From assembly GCA_012845835.1 (NCBI GenBank), contig JABAKD010000020.1, positions 15,156,471 through 15,220,470 of the forward strand: DNA of 64,000 nt. The letters run 5' to 3'. Positions 11,080-23,500 of the stretch are shown piece after piece (within the stretch, counting starts at the first letter, position 1; every line of letters starts with the position of its first letter). The translations under genes were made by a program, and so were the position numbers. The notes beneath the pieces were generated by a model. That model was not told the DNA's origin. It saw only the letters and a program-made list of their open reading frames with translations, and did not search any database. This DNA comes from Undaria pinnatifida. Its lineage: Eukaryota > Sar > Phaeophyceae > Laminariales > Alariaceae.

Positions 11080-12198
11080 TGTGAATAGCCTGTTAACACA
11101 ATGATTGTGTGGGGGCTCTGTCTTCTATGCAAAGAGATGCAGAGGTGACACCGAGGTGTCCGTTAATATCACTTGTGATAAGAAATCAAGGGATAATTTG
11201 GAAAGGGCGCGTGAGGCCAAAGAGAGAGGAAGAGGAAATAAAGGAGATAAGGGAGAGTGATCATGGTGGGTTGCATCACCACTTGATCATCACGGAACAA
11301 CGCCCGAAGTCCGGTAGAATACCGGGACAACGGGACATCCCCATCATGCTTAAATCTACGTTTACATCTAAGTCCCACCTAAGGTTCAACGTAAGATTCA
11401 ACGTAGGTTTCAACTGTCTACCTTGTTCGTGCGAATAGACTGCTCGAATAGATGGCGTATTAACTTAGACTTGAATCCAAGGTTCATACTCTCAACACGC
11501 TCCCTTAATGCAAGTCAGATTGCTAGAGAAGCCTCATACTTGGAGATCAATTTCGTAGAAAAAAATAGATCACATATTCAGTCCGGTTTATTAACCGCGG
11601 CAACATGGATGTAGCCATGTTATTCACACATTTACAAAAAAAAAATACAAGGTAAGATACGTAAAAACTACGCTTGGTATCGTTACCAGCGATACATACC
11701 CTAGAAGATAAAACGCAAAGGTACGTCTACTGGGTTTTAAACCCGCTTCCTGAATTTTACCAAATAGATAAAAAATGCTAAACCAACAAAGAGAATTGTA
11801 GACAAGTGTCCACTAAGACAAAATAAAAGATTATCACTCTTCAGTTTTTGTTTTATGTACTTACGTACTTAAAAAAAAATAAAATAGAATCTATGAATAC
11901 CGATAGTAGTTGAAACTTGCGTTGAATCTTACGTGGAATCTTCGGTGAAACTTAGATGTAAACGTAGATTTGAGCATGATAAGGTTGTCCCGTTGTCCCC
12001 GTATTCTTCCGGACTACGGGAATTGATCAAGTGGTGATGCAACCCACCATGATCACTCTTTCTCCTCTCCTTTCTTTCCTCTTCTTCTCTTTTTGGCCTC
12101 TAGCGCCCTTTCCAAACTATCCCATTTATTTCTTATCACAAGTGATCTTAACAGACACTCCGGTGCCACACAACCGTTGTGTTCACAGGTTATTCACA
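11080..12198. mobile_element. Element with about 300-bp terminal inverted repeats
   Basis: The left arm (11080-11415) and right arm (11908-12198) are inverted copies. They share TGTGAATA.CCTGT, CACTTGTGATAAGAAAT, GGTGGGTTGCATCACCACTTG and ACATCTAAGT-type blocks. The middle (about 490 bp, AT-rich) has no transposase. Long inverted arms and no ORF resemble a Mutator-like or foldback non-autonomous element. The class is an inference, because no direct flanking duplication is evident. Confidence 0.8.
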
Positions 12199-12639
12199 GG
12201 TTAGTAGACAGCTTCCGAGGAAGGCCGGGCTGGCAGGGTAAGGGGGCCCACCTCTTTCGAGGCTTGATTGCAGGAATGGAACGCATCGGCTGGGACGAAC
12301 GATTACGCGTGGAGCGGTGATATCTATGGTCCGAGGGTAAAATGTTCGTCTGCTCACAATCAGGTCGGCGGGGCAGCGCGGCCCATGGTCGTGCAGCAGC
12401 AGCAGCAGCAGCAGCAGCAGCACGCGCTGCCACCGCCTCCACTGCCTCCACCGCCGCTCCGCTGCCGCAACAGAAGCAGCTGCACCAGGAAGCCACAGCA
12501 GGGTAAGGGGGGGCAGGAGGGGGAGGAAGAAGGGGAGGGTTTCGACCGGCGACCGTTGTGAGCTTTAGAAGAAAATCCACGGACAGCGACAAGGGCGGAG
12601 CTCCTGCAGGGCTAGAGCATGGCGGGGGAATGGGAGCAA
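12199..12639. other. No supported gene, CAG microsatellite
   Basis: An 11-unit CAG run lies at about 12392-12422, flanked by Pro- or Ala-rich frames on both strands that change meaning with strand. I see no reliable coding signal. Confidence 0.4.
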
Positions 12640-12975
12640 CTGAAAATACGGGCTCTGTCGTACGCAAGGCCGACCGAAGGGAAGAGGGAGCGACAGAGGG
12701 AGGAAAACCTTCGCGGACGCCGAGAGATCCGTGGGACTCTTTAATGCATCCACACCCGGGTCGGTGTCGCCCGCCATGTTTCACGGTGTTATTGAGTTTC
12801 CGAGAAGCAGTCGAAATGGATCAAGCTGCTGAGCGTCTAAGCAGATTCTCGGCGATGTTTGATATGGTAGGAAGAAAATGCCCTTAAGTAGGAGCACGGG
12901 GCAGCAGCATGCCAGGTCAATGGTTCCACTCAACCATGCATGACTGAGACCCATGCCCTACGCCCTCGCCCTGAA
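12640..12975 (+). repeat. Dispersed repeat pair A, copy 1
   Basis: Shares many blocks in the same order with 47670-48010: GCCGACCGAAGGG, GCGACAGA, TTCGC.GACG.CGAGAG, ACCCGGGTCGGT, TTTCCGAGAA, TCTCGGCGATG, GGAAGAAAA and ATGCATGAC. Frames are broken differently in the two copies, so this looks like a decayed repeat and not a gene. It may be a LINE 5' region. Confidence 0.55.
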
Positions 12976-13799
12976 AAAGCACACTGGTTGTAATCAGTTA
13001 ATTTAGCTAGTGCGTAGCCAGCGTTCTTCCTTCGTGTACGCAGAATCAGTCGGACAGAACAAGCGCATTTGTTCTGAGCCACCTGTGCTTGCGGTAGGCT
13101 TCATAGCCGACTTTGCGGTCTTGTCCGCTGTCATCGTCACGGAAGCATAGTGATAACTTGTGTTGTACCCGGTGGTGGCGTGCGAAATCGTCATCAGACG
13201 AGAAGCATGCTCTGCGGGGCGTCCTGTGTTCCTTATGTCGTATCACACGAGGATCGATATTGACTTGTGTCAGACCGTGCAGAGTGTGATGTGTGGCATG
13301 CTGAGCGTGTTTGGGCAGTTGATCTGTTTGACGTTGAGTGTCGTCTTTTCTTCGTGTAACAACAACCAGAGCGAGAACGGTTGTCTGCTGGCCATTTCTC
13401 CAGCCATCCTGTCGTACACCATACAACAGCGAGAAAAAAGGGGCACTGTAATCTGCACACGAAAAAGGAAACCCCCCAAACTTATTAAAAACGGCGGAGT
13501 ATTCCCTTGCGATATACGGGTACATGCTCACCCCCCGCTTTCCATGACTCTTGTTAACTACCTAGAATCTTCCCACGGAAAGCCCCAAACATGCCGGATG
13601 GTTGGACGTGGTCGTGGAAGCTCGTCCAACGCTCAAGAGTGTGATGTGACGTGCATTTTTGAGGAAGCGCATGTGAGCGTCTCCGTCGGCGAAAAGTAGA
13701 GTCCCTCGTTTCGCCAAATTTCAGGGGGGGTGTATCTGTGACGACTGTCTGGTGTGTTCATGATCAATACGTAAGGGATGCTTGAAGTATGTACAACCT
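12976..13799. other. No supported gene
   Basis: Open frames overlap on both strands at 13046-13699 without splice context or a recognisable domain. I see nothing else. Confidence 0.35.
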
Positions 13800-14340
13800 A
13801 GCAGAACAGGGGTGCAGCCGCATTAAAGTCACCACAATCTGATGGTGGCAAGGGTTTGCCACAAGGGAAATATCATGCCATCAAGGCATACCATGCCGGC
13901 AAACGGCCGGCGTGGCGAAAGAGTGATGGCAACACAATTGGCGAGGTACGAAGCAATTACACAAGTTCGAGGCCGTACCATCCCCCCCGCCCCCCCTCCC
14001 AAACAGGTATTGATGAACAAGCCCTGGGAGAGAACATGGATTTGCAACGGGTATTGGGCGGTTGGATTGCAATTTGACACGTGCCCTCGAGAGAGTGAGT
14101 GGCCTCATCACATGGGAAACCCTTATGGTGGACCCTTCCTCTCACAACCTGTTCCAGGCCCAAGTTAGTGGAAGAAGGGCTATGCCTAAACCTATACTAA
14201 ACTATTCAAATAGGATATAGGGATGCCGGAGTAAAGAAAGGAAATGCCGCAGCGAGCACACTCACTCAGACAGTCCTTCAGCCGTAGCCAGGTGGCAGAC
14301 AACTGACTCGATGAGCTGTATCTTACCATCCCACCGGGGG
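13800..14340 (+). repeat. Dispersed repeat pair B, copy 1
   Basis: Aligns with 50930-51440. Shared blocks include GGGTTTGCCACAA, GCCGGCAAACG/CCGGCAAACGACCGG, a C-rich run followed by AAACAGG, GAGAGAACATGG, TAATGGAAGAAGGGCT or its TAGTGG variant, GGGATGCC.GAGTA and AGCCAGGTGGCAGACGAC or ACAAC. Both copies are non-coding and similarly diverged. Confidence 0.7.
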
Positions 14341-17300
14341 AAAGTGAGGACCCCATTCACACGGCGAGTGCGTTTTTTTACAGAGTGAAGTGATCTATAC
14401 CGAATGCTACGCTGCGGGGCGAGTCTGATGGGCTGGAAGCCCTACTATCCCTTGGCCTGGCTTGATAGAGATGCAGTTCATAACATGGCGTCCAACCCGA
14501 GAATGAAACTTGGATTTCCACGCGCACAATGTGGTGTCCTGACCAGTAGCTCATAACATACCTCATTTATGTCTACAGCAATGTCCTTTAAACATCTACA
14601 TACAGTACATACAGTACTCTTACCCCCTGTTTTTTCGTGACCAGCGTTTTAGACTTACTACCGCAAACGGTCCGTGCTTTGAAGTGCTGTACAATGGTTT
14701 GTTACCAAACGGGGGTGGGCGCAGTGTTGAATGCGCTCCTTATCTTGCGTGGACTTTAAGGCGAGCATGTATCGTAAAAAAGTGACGATAACAGCGTCAG
14801 CCACAAAATGTGTGATAAAAAGTATCGCAAAAACAAGTGCGACGAGTACAACATTGCGTTTACACCAAGTAACCCAAGTTGAGGACGTAGCGGGTGCGCG
14901 CAAGCTAACACGCGAGGCAGGGAGATCTCCGACAACAAGCAATGCACGCAACATGATACTGTACTTTATAAATTCGCACTGCTGCCCAAGATCGCACGTT
15001 ACACGTACGTCCCGTAACACGTTCGCAGTGGGGTACCCGATTTAAGAGCCCCTCGGAACAGGCCGGTGTTACCACTCTTATCTCCGTGCGGTTCTTACCT
15101 CAAATAGCATATTATGGAGGTTTTAGTATGGGCGCCACAAGGGGTGACATGCCGATTTGACCACTAACCCTTTTAAAACTGTTGACGTTATCTATCGTAT
15201 TAGACTACACTCTAAATTCATGTGCGTTTTCCCCGAAGACGTGGGTGTAGTTTTAGTCTAAAGGGTCCGTTGTAGTAATAGGCGGTCTTAAACCCGATTG
15301 TATGCAGCAAACGAACCATGCTCGTACGGGTACGAGTATACCTCTCGTACGGGTACGAGTATACCTCGGATACACAACAATCTTGTAGACCTGAGACATT
15401 TTCGGCTGTCGTTTATGGTACAATCGTGTCCTCCGGAATGCGACACTGATCTGCTCTGTATATATATTGCCGAGCCGTTGATCTCTCGACAAACATAAGC
15501 CCGCCGACTATCGAGATAGCGTATTCTGAATCGTCTGCTTGCGCTGTTATTACTGCTGTACTCTAACGGCTGGTTTTTCCATAGTCGATTTTTTTCGTTC
15601 TTTCATCCAATAATAATGGGCATCGCAGCACATACCTGGTACATGTTAAAGATTCTACTCCGAATATTTTAATATCAACCGACGCAGCACATACCAGGCA
15701 CATGACATGTCATGTTCAAGGTTCTATTTTAATACCAACCAGCTGTGGTATATACCATAATAATCGTTGCAATTTCCCGGGTTTCTCCCACGCAAACCGA
15801 ATCCAATCCCTAGTCTGTAGCCCTAACCCTTACCTACCCCTAACCGACGAGTTCTACGATAGGAGTATCACAGTACTTTCAACCAATTTGCTTCGTGACT
15901 CCACGCGGCTCCTTAGCCCGATAATACCTTTGTTTGGAGTGACGCCTATTTTGTACAATTTGTAGTCTAGTCTAGAACTACAAGGTTTGTTGTATTAGAC
16001 TAGACTATACCTGGTACTCATATGTGCGTGATGCCAAGTCCACAAGTGATTTGCTTGCTCATCGGGTTTTGTATTTTTATGTTTGCACGACAATGTCAGC
16101 TTTTCGATGGGATATTAGTCTATGCCAGTCAAGTTGAGAGAGGATCCTCAAAAATTAGATGCGCCCCTATTTCCGTAGCAGCATGCGTTAAACCTTACAC
16201 CGACCCTAACCTGGACCCCAACCTGGCCAGAGATGGACCAGAAACCAAACGCGGCTGGCTTCGCCCCTTTCGTCATTTGGTAGAAGATTCCGAACTGCGA
16301 GCAAATATTTTGCTTTCTGCGGATCACGATTTTTTCACCTCCCTATACTACTCTTTTGCCTCCCAATACTTGATAGCGAGTAAAACATTTCCGAGAATTT
16401 TGCGCCAGCGCAGAGCGTTAAACCTATAGTCTACTTCGCGAAGTATATTTATACCCCATAGAATAGAGGCGAAAGGCAGAGAGAGATACACAAACATTTT
16501 GAAAAAAAAACATCGATTAATACCACACGTGAAACTCGAAACCTTTTAGAACGACTGAGTTTCGAAGAAATTTTCGTTCCCACAACAACTACGAGTAACT
16601 GGTAGGTGTTGGTGTAACAGACGGGACTCCTGCGAACTATTATTCCGTTTGTTTAAAACAAACGCTACCGCTCTGGCTTTCCAGAGGACCAGGATGCTCA
16701 TCAATTATTGTACCTATTACCTTTACGCTGTATTGCTGTATGCCCCTCGTACACGCTTGTTTCTGCTCCCTTCTGCCGAACGTGTATTGCGCATGATGTT
16801 CTGTGGTGACTGCCACCGCTATTAAGACGCGTTAATTGATGGAGCAGGAAAAGAGGAGGGTCATGGCCCCGCCGCAGATCGCAGCTCTACGGCGTGGTGT
16901 GCAAGAGAAGATCCACGTTCCAGTTGTTCATGTTCGTGCCCCTTGCAGTACGAGTAAGTATTCAAAATATCGAATTTCATTTCGCTTTGTTTTTCGTATC
17001 ATATGATATAGACTAGACTAGACCTAATGGTTCTCGGATCTCAGCAGGCAGCAGGTAGGAGTATAGTCTTATTGTTATAATAGTAATGATTCTCGTATAT
17101 ATCAAACGCTCGATCGAAGACACGCATCTATCCTGTAAATAAAGATGAGTTGTATACAATTCTCGATCCCACAGCGGCCGATGAAGTGTATTTTTCTTTT
17201 TTTTTCTTCTAAATCTGATTCTCAAATATATGTTAATAGTAGTCGTGCTGCGGTAGGTGACTGGACTGTGTTGGACCCACCGGACGTCTTCCTTCCGACC

Positions 17301-17482
17301 CACCGATAAGCTTCAACCATTCCACGCTACAACACAGGAGACCGCGCACCAAGAACAACCCCATCTCGTTCAAGTCACTGTAGTTTACCGCTCGTGGTCC
17401 ACTGCTCAGTTCATTTTGCTCTGCACAATACACGTCCGACATCCAACACCTGCGTTCTGTTTTGCATCGCAGAATACGTATA
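14341..17482. other. Gene-free region upstream of the beta-helix/WSC gene
   Basis: It holds a 23-bp palindromic duplication (15321-15366), several AGTCTA/TAGACT clusters (15200-15262, 15962-16012, 16987-17026) and a MITE-like right end at about 16140-16190. One 135-codon plus frame at 16022-16429 runs through that repeat end, so I do not trust it. The promoter of the downstream gene must lie near the 3' edge, but no clear TATA box or other element stands out. Confidence 0.4.
15321..15366 (+). repeat. Two tandem copies of a 23-bp palindrome-bearing unit
   Basis: CTCGTACGGGTACGAG followed by TATACCT occurs twice in a row. Each copy can fold into a 7-bp hairpin. Confidence 0.9.
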
Positions 17483-17599
17483 ATGAAACCGCGATGTTGG
17501 GCACTAGTTACAGCGGTGGTAGTTCTTGCACTGTTTCTGGGACTCACCGCGGTGGAAACTACTGTCATCACTGTCGAGCCAGGGGGTGCAACTATCCAG
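17483..17599 (+). CDS. Exon 1: start and signal peptide
   Basis: ATG at 17483 gives a positive start (MKPR) and a hydrophobic core VVVLALFLGL, then VETTVITVEPGGATIQ, the first beta-strand of the helix. Donor CAG|gtgaga, phase 0. An upstream TTG in frame at 17462 is ignored because the ATG fits a signal peptide. Confidence 0.85.
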
Positions 17600-20500
17600 G
17601 TGAGATCATGTGCATACCCTATGGGATTGGGTACCTTGCTTCGGTGACGACGTCTCGCTAGCCTGTATGTAGTGCTTGTTTTTGATTGCCATTTTTGGGT
17701 GCGGAAAATAGTACATTCACGCGTATGTGCTAGGAGTATGTTCTAGCCACTCATTCATTGCTGTGCTGGTGCAGTACACCACCACCACCAACACCACCAT
17801 CCCCATCACCAACAACAACAAGAGCAACAACGGCAGCAACAACAACAGCACTGCAGAGCAGACTGGAGCAGACGAGCCCTGAATAGTCTAGAGACACACG
17901 AAGTAATGAGTTATGGACCAACAAATACACAGTCTGGTCTGGTTTTCCCATGATGGCGTTGCGTGGTATTACCATCGGCCAGAAATACACAGTCTGGTCC
18001 GGTTTTCCCATGATAGCAATGCATGGCATTGCCATGGGCACTGCCGTGGGCGTTCGTGGTACTGCCTCGGGACCAGCACCTGTCATGGCACTGCCATGGC
18101 ACAGGACTGACGCGGTGAAGGACTGTCGTCATTATTCCGCCCTGAACTGTCACGGGAGCGCTATGGTACAACGTACTGCAAATCGACGTCTTTCCAAACC
18201 CACCAGTAGAGCATGAGGCCCGGGTTAGGGTTTCGTAGTCCATCCCAGTACCTATTACTATGCACGACAACACATATGGCGCTATTTTCTATACGGTGTA
18301 CACCGCACGCGTACACTGCGGTGCACTGTCCTCCCCGATTCAATAATTCTAGAACCTGCATCCCCGGTGGAGTAGCAGGTGAATGTTGTCCCTGCTAAAA
18401 TTCAATGTCGTTGTTTCAAGCTCCTTCCCCGAGTGCATACTCGTGCCCGTAGGGACCTTTTAATTTTCTTGCGTCAAAACGTCTAGCGGAAAGCGCGGGG
18501 GTGTGCGTTTAGCGAAATTCCAAGAAAACGTCGATAAGCATAAATAAATAGCTCTTAAACAGTGGGGATGCTGAACCCTATGGGGATATCAATGAAGGCA
18601 CGTGCCGGGGGGTAGAAGGGAAGACACCTGTGACCACGGCTTGCCCCAAAACGTTGCTGAGGGCAAAACCTGTTACGAGCTGAGTTGCAAAGTAAAAGTT
18701 ATGATAAAACAGAATCGAAACCATAGTAGCGATGAGGCTCGGGGTTCGATACTTGGCAGGCTCCAACAAAAAATGAGCGTACTGTATTACTCTGTCGGCT
18801 CTCCGGGACTTTTTCGTCATGTCGAGCTGAAAGTGCGAGAACAAATACCGACGGACGAGCAGCGGTTGAACGCTGAGCCCTACACACGAAAAAAGAAGGC
18901 AGACATGGGGTGGAATACCCGAAGAAGCCTGTGACCACGGCCTACCTGGCGGGCCGTTGAGGGTAAAACCTCCAACGAGTTGAGCTTGAGAACTTAAGAG
19001 GCGTGGAAAAAGTACATCTGTCCGACAATGTGCATCCTGAAGCGTCAGTGCTTTATTATTACAATGCTGCTGTACCGAGTACTACTCTATAGCTTGTGGT
19101 GCGTATACACCAGGTAAAACGTGTGTTCGGTATTTTCTCAGTCATCATTGTCGATCGGCTAAGCTTTATGAAAAACGGATCTTGACCTTCGTATTGTCTC
19201 GAGATCTTTCCGTTCCTATACGAAGTATGCCTGGTCAAAGCGCTTTTCCTTGCAGAGAGCTCAATATTGGTTAGCCCATGGGTTGCCCACGAGTCACCCA
19301 TGAGTCACCTACGGTTGCCCCATGGGTTGCTTGTAGGCCGCCCATGGGTCGTCCATGGGTCTTTTACGGGTGGCCTATGTGTTGGTAGTGATAGTCCATG
19401 GGTCATTCATTGGTTTCTTCAGGGTCGCCCATGGGTCGCCCACGGCCCACCATGGGTCAACTAGGGAATGCGTCCAAAAAGACCGTCAGAAAATGTCAAC
19501 AATGCACATCACGACGACAACGTTTCTACCTCTTGCAAATCCGCTCTCCATGAGCAACGCATGTGGTTTCCCACAGCTCATGGGGTCTCCAATCGCGGGT
19601 CAGTAAATGGAGGGCCATGGGCGACCCATGGGCGACCCACGGTCTATCACAACCAGCCCATGAGCCGTCCACAGATTTCTCGTAGGCGATCCATCGGCGG
19701 TAAACCGCGAGCCACCCATGGGGTGACCCATGCGTGATCGGTGGGTGACCCGTGGGCTAAACGTGAGGTCGATACTGAACCATGTGCGTCCCATGCGCTA
19801 TCTGTGGGCGATCCATGGGCTAGATGTGGGACCATGGTGGACCAACGGGTGACCCATGGGTCTCCTACGATGGACCCATGGGTGACCCATGGCTAGCCTA
19901 TCGGACACACACGAGTGACCTATACGCTAACCCCGACTAACCCATGGGCAAACCGTGAGACCGTGGGTGGCCCATCCGTGAGACCGTGGTTGACCCGTGG
20001 GCGTTCCGTCGGTGATCCATGGCTAAGCCACGGGATATTCTGGCAACGCATGGGCTGGGACACCGACAGGCGACCTCTGGGCTGACCGTGCGTGACCCAT
20101 GGGCTAGCTGTGAAACCGTGGGTGAACCACGAGCGCCCCATCGTGGGTTATCGCCACTGAGTCGTGGGTGACTCATGGGTCACGCACGGCGTGTTGAATC
20201 TTCACTTCGCCGTATTGGCCTATTGACTACCCACAGTTTGCCCATGGCTTCCCCATGTGTCACCCATGGGTCATCTACGGGTCACTCGTGAGTTACCCAC
20301 GGTTGCCCCATGGATTTTCCAAGGGTCGTCCATTGGTCACCAATGGGTGGTTTGGGGCTCGCCCATGCAGGTGTAGCCTATGGGGCGCCCATGGGTCGCC
20401 CATGGTCCATCATGAGAATCCCACAGGCCACTCGTGGGCGTCCCGTGGGAAGTGCGATGAGTTGCCCATGAAAGGCGAAAGGACAAGCTAGAAATTATTC

Positions 20501-23500
20501 AAATAATGGAAATCGTCGGAAACTCGTGAGTTCATGGCTCTGTTCATCGAGGGACACATTAAGTTGTAGTTGTCTGTAGTACGGGTACGGGTTTCCCGTC
20601 TATCTGAATGCATACGGGTAGCTCCTTTGTCGTTGCTACTTCCATGCTTAGAAACCTGGGATGGCTCGCTGCTGTCGCTGGGAACGGTTGCAATTGAACG
20701 GTCCCAAGGTGCGCGACGACATACAGGTACGCATGTATCGCTGCCATTCTGACACACCCAGGGCTTGATTTTTCTGTCGTCTTCTCCACAGAGTGCCCTC
20801 GATATCGTTTCTCCTGGGGACACAATCAGCATAACGAGCGGCATTTACTTCGAAGATCTCAAAACCAGGGTAGGTGGAAGTTGGTGTACTTCGGGAGTGT
20901 TGTTGCAAGGCCTGGAGTGGGTTCTGTCGAGGCACGTATGCCCCGGGAAGCGGAGAAGGGGTTGGGGGAGCACTTGAGAGTTATGTTCTTCGAGTTTATG
21001 AATTGTTGGAGTCAAAGTCAATGCCAAGCGTTGAACAGGTTGGTGGAGGTTGCAGCCGTGCCAGCTCGTGGCATTAAGCCTGAAACTAATCAAACGCGAA
21101 TATAACGTGTATAACATTGAAAATAGCTTCAAATATCCCAAATAATCTATTTGGTATCACTACCGAAGCGTATGATATATTAAGGATATACAGTTTGCAT
21201 ATACAAATTTGCGCGTTCGAGAAGTCTTTGCTGCTATTGGTGGTGCTTGACTGACACAACTTGCTGCCAGGTATAGATGAGGAGTCAATGCCCAGATGAC
21301 AAGCGAAAAAGGTGATCCTTGCTTGCTTGGTGTGCCACTGTATTGACCTGCGGCCAAAGCTCCGGGTACACTGAGACGTTCTGTTAAGGCGTCGACAAGC
21401 TTTGAGCCGCGACGGCTCGGTGCACACGGCGCGCGCGCGAGTGAGGTCTTTGGAGATTTGCTTGGGAACATCGATACGAGCCCTAGAATGTTCGTTGAGA
21501 GGCGACATCTTCCTCGCGGAGACAAAAGTTTTAAACCGGCCGAAGTGAGCGATGAATTATTGAACCCTGCGTTGTGCGGCGTCCAGCACAAAATCGCTTG
21601 TGTTTATACCTCCGGAATGCGGAGTTGTCTTGTCGCTGTCTTGTCCAAATCTTCCCCCAGACCCGTGTCCTTGTAGCCAATAGCAATGAACGCCGCTTGC
21701 TCTATCGTGGTTTAAGACTACACGATGGGTGATACTTGTCCGTTAATGTGTCGAACCAATCGGCAGCTCCGACCGCTGTTCTCTGACATGGAGATTGTTC
21801 ATGGGTCGCACGCGTGCATCGTACAAGCCTCGCGGCCAAAACACCCGTACAGCTGCACACGTAATTTTTGAAGCGTGCGAGATTAGCACCTAACGCATTG
21901 TAAATAGTAGCACATGGGTTTTGCTGTGTCACCTCGAGGCTTGCCGAAGATAGTGCGATAATAGAACAGTATTGTAGAATTTCAATGGTGACGTGTGGAT
22001 GATTCGCGTCAACTTATATCTCACAATGTTGAGCATGCGTGTCTGTGCCCACCGGCTAGACTATGGCAATCAACCAGGAAATCATATAGAACAAGAAACA
22101 AAAACAGAAACAGTCATCAGTCGATCACACGAAAAGCATAAAAACACCTAAATACAATCCATATTTGTTTCGTGTTTTTGTTCACGTACTAGGTTGATGG
22201 CAACGAGGACGCAAGGATTACCATCCAAGGGGTCGGCGGCGCGGAGAACGTAATAATACGTGGTACAGGAGAAGAGTCGAGGGTAGTTCAAGTCCAAAAC
22301 GACTACTATACTATTCAGGTTCGTGTTCCTTCACTGACAGTACATACAGTGATTCTGTGCGATTAATAAAACACACAGAAAGCTGCGTAGCGTTGGCAAA
22401 TGCGTGTGGGTTGCCGTCCTACAGCGCCGTGGACTGCATTTGTTTTGCAGCGGCGTTGAAATCCCGCGAATGTCGTCTGGCTACCAATATGGTGTATAGC
22501 GTAATAGATGAAATAACTGGCACAACACAACCGCAACCGGAACGGCGTATCGTAAGCGCAGCTCGCGGCGATATGAAAAGCGCGGCCCTTTGTGGTGTCC
22601 GGGGACATACCGGCCTATCCTCACGTGCAACACTGTCACCCTGCTTTTCTCAGTCTGATTCATCTGTGGGCTTTTTTACCGAGCCGGGCGTGCAGCCATG
22701 CTCTCCCCGGTCTCTTGCTGAGCTCAAGAGTGTAGGTATGGAGATGTGTGCTGTATGCAATGAGTCATGAAGACAAAATAGCCCATCGTACACCCCATGA
22801 GGGGAAGGTGCGAAGCGTTTGTGGTCGAAGTTTCCACAGAGTGTAGACGTGTTGGTTTTCCGTGGCACAACAAATGATCCTTCCCGCCTCTACTCCTTGT
22901 GAATGTTGCCTCGTTATCGCAGGACTTTACAATAGATGGACAAGCTTGGAACTATATCGAAAATGTTGATGAAGACAACTACATTCGGGCGTACAGAGAC
23001 ATCTTGATCTACGTTGCTGGTGAGCACAAGTATCCAGATGACGCTCGGCGAATTCTCGACGATTCGTTTCCTTTCGTGCTGGAGACTTGCTCAAGTACAG
23101 TGCTTGGTGGATGGATTACTCAATTTTCCAGTGCACGGCAAGTTGCTTGCCACACGCAAGGATATATCACCTGCGAGTACTACTGATGTACTCGGTAAGT
23201 GCTAACGAAGATGTGGACATCCAGCCTCCAATACTCTCACAACCAAACCGGCAAATACCAGTCCTCCTTCATCTAATCGTGTGTGTGCATAGCATAACAG
23301 GGTGCTATCCCGAATAGGCTGGGGCTACAGGCTACAGGTCTGTGTCTTGGTGTCCCGGAATGCGAGTCGATGCTATTAATCTGTGAATTTATACGTCTGT
23401 TGCTGGCCTCTAAGTTCCCAAGGCAAAAAATTGACCCAGAGCACCCGTGAGTTTCCCACACAGCACCAAATACAACTTGTTTGCGCACCTATGCTTTCCT

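Larger units (their letters stand above)
17600..20791 (+). other. Intron 1 (3.2 kb), carries tandem and 11-bp arrays
   Basis: GT-AG intron. It contains a CAA-rich tract (about 17780-17850), a 60-bp tandem duplication (17923-18042), copies of the tRNA-like repeat (18420-18975), and the 11-bp array at 19262-20480. No exon is needed inside, since exons 1 and 2 join into a canonical beta-helix start. Confidence 0.8.

Noticed and set aside
15820-15846. CCCTAACCCT-like telomere motif
   Set aside because: Only two degenerate units occur, embedded in unique sequence, so it is not an interstitial telomere array.
16022-16429. 135-codon plus frame with a hydrophobic start
   Set aside because: It crosses a MITE-like end at about 16140-16190, has no recognised domain, and shows no splice support.
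19267-20491. Open frames through the 11-bp array on both strands
   Set aside because: They reflect the repeat's scarcity of stop codons; the composition is periodic and the array lies inside a supported intron.
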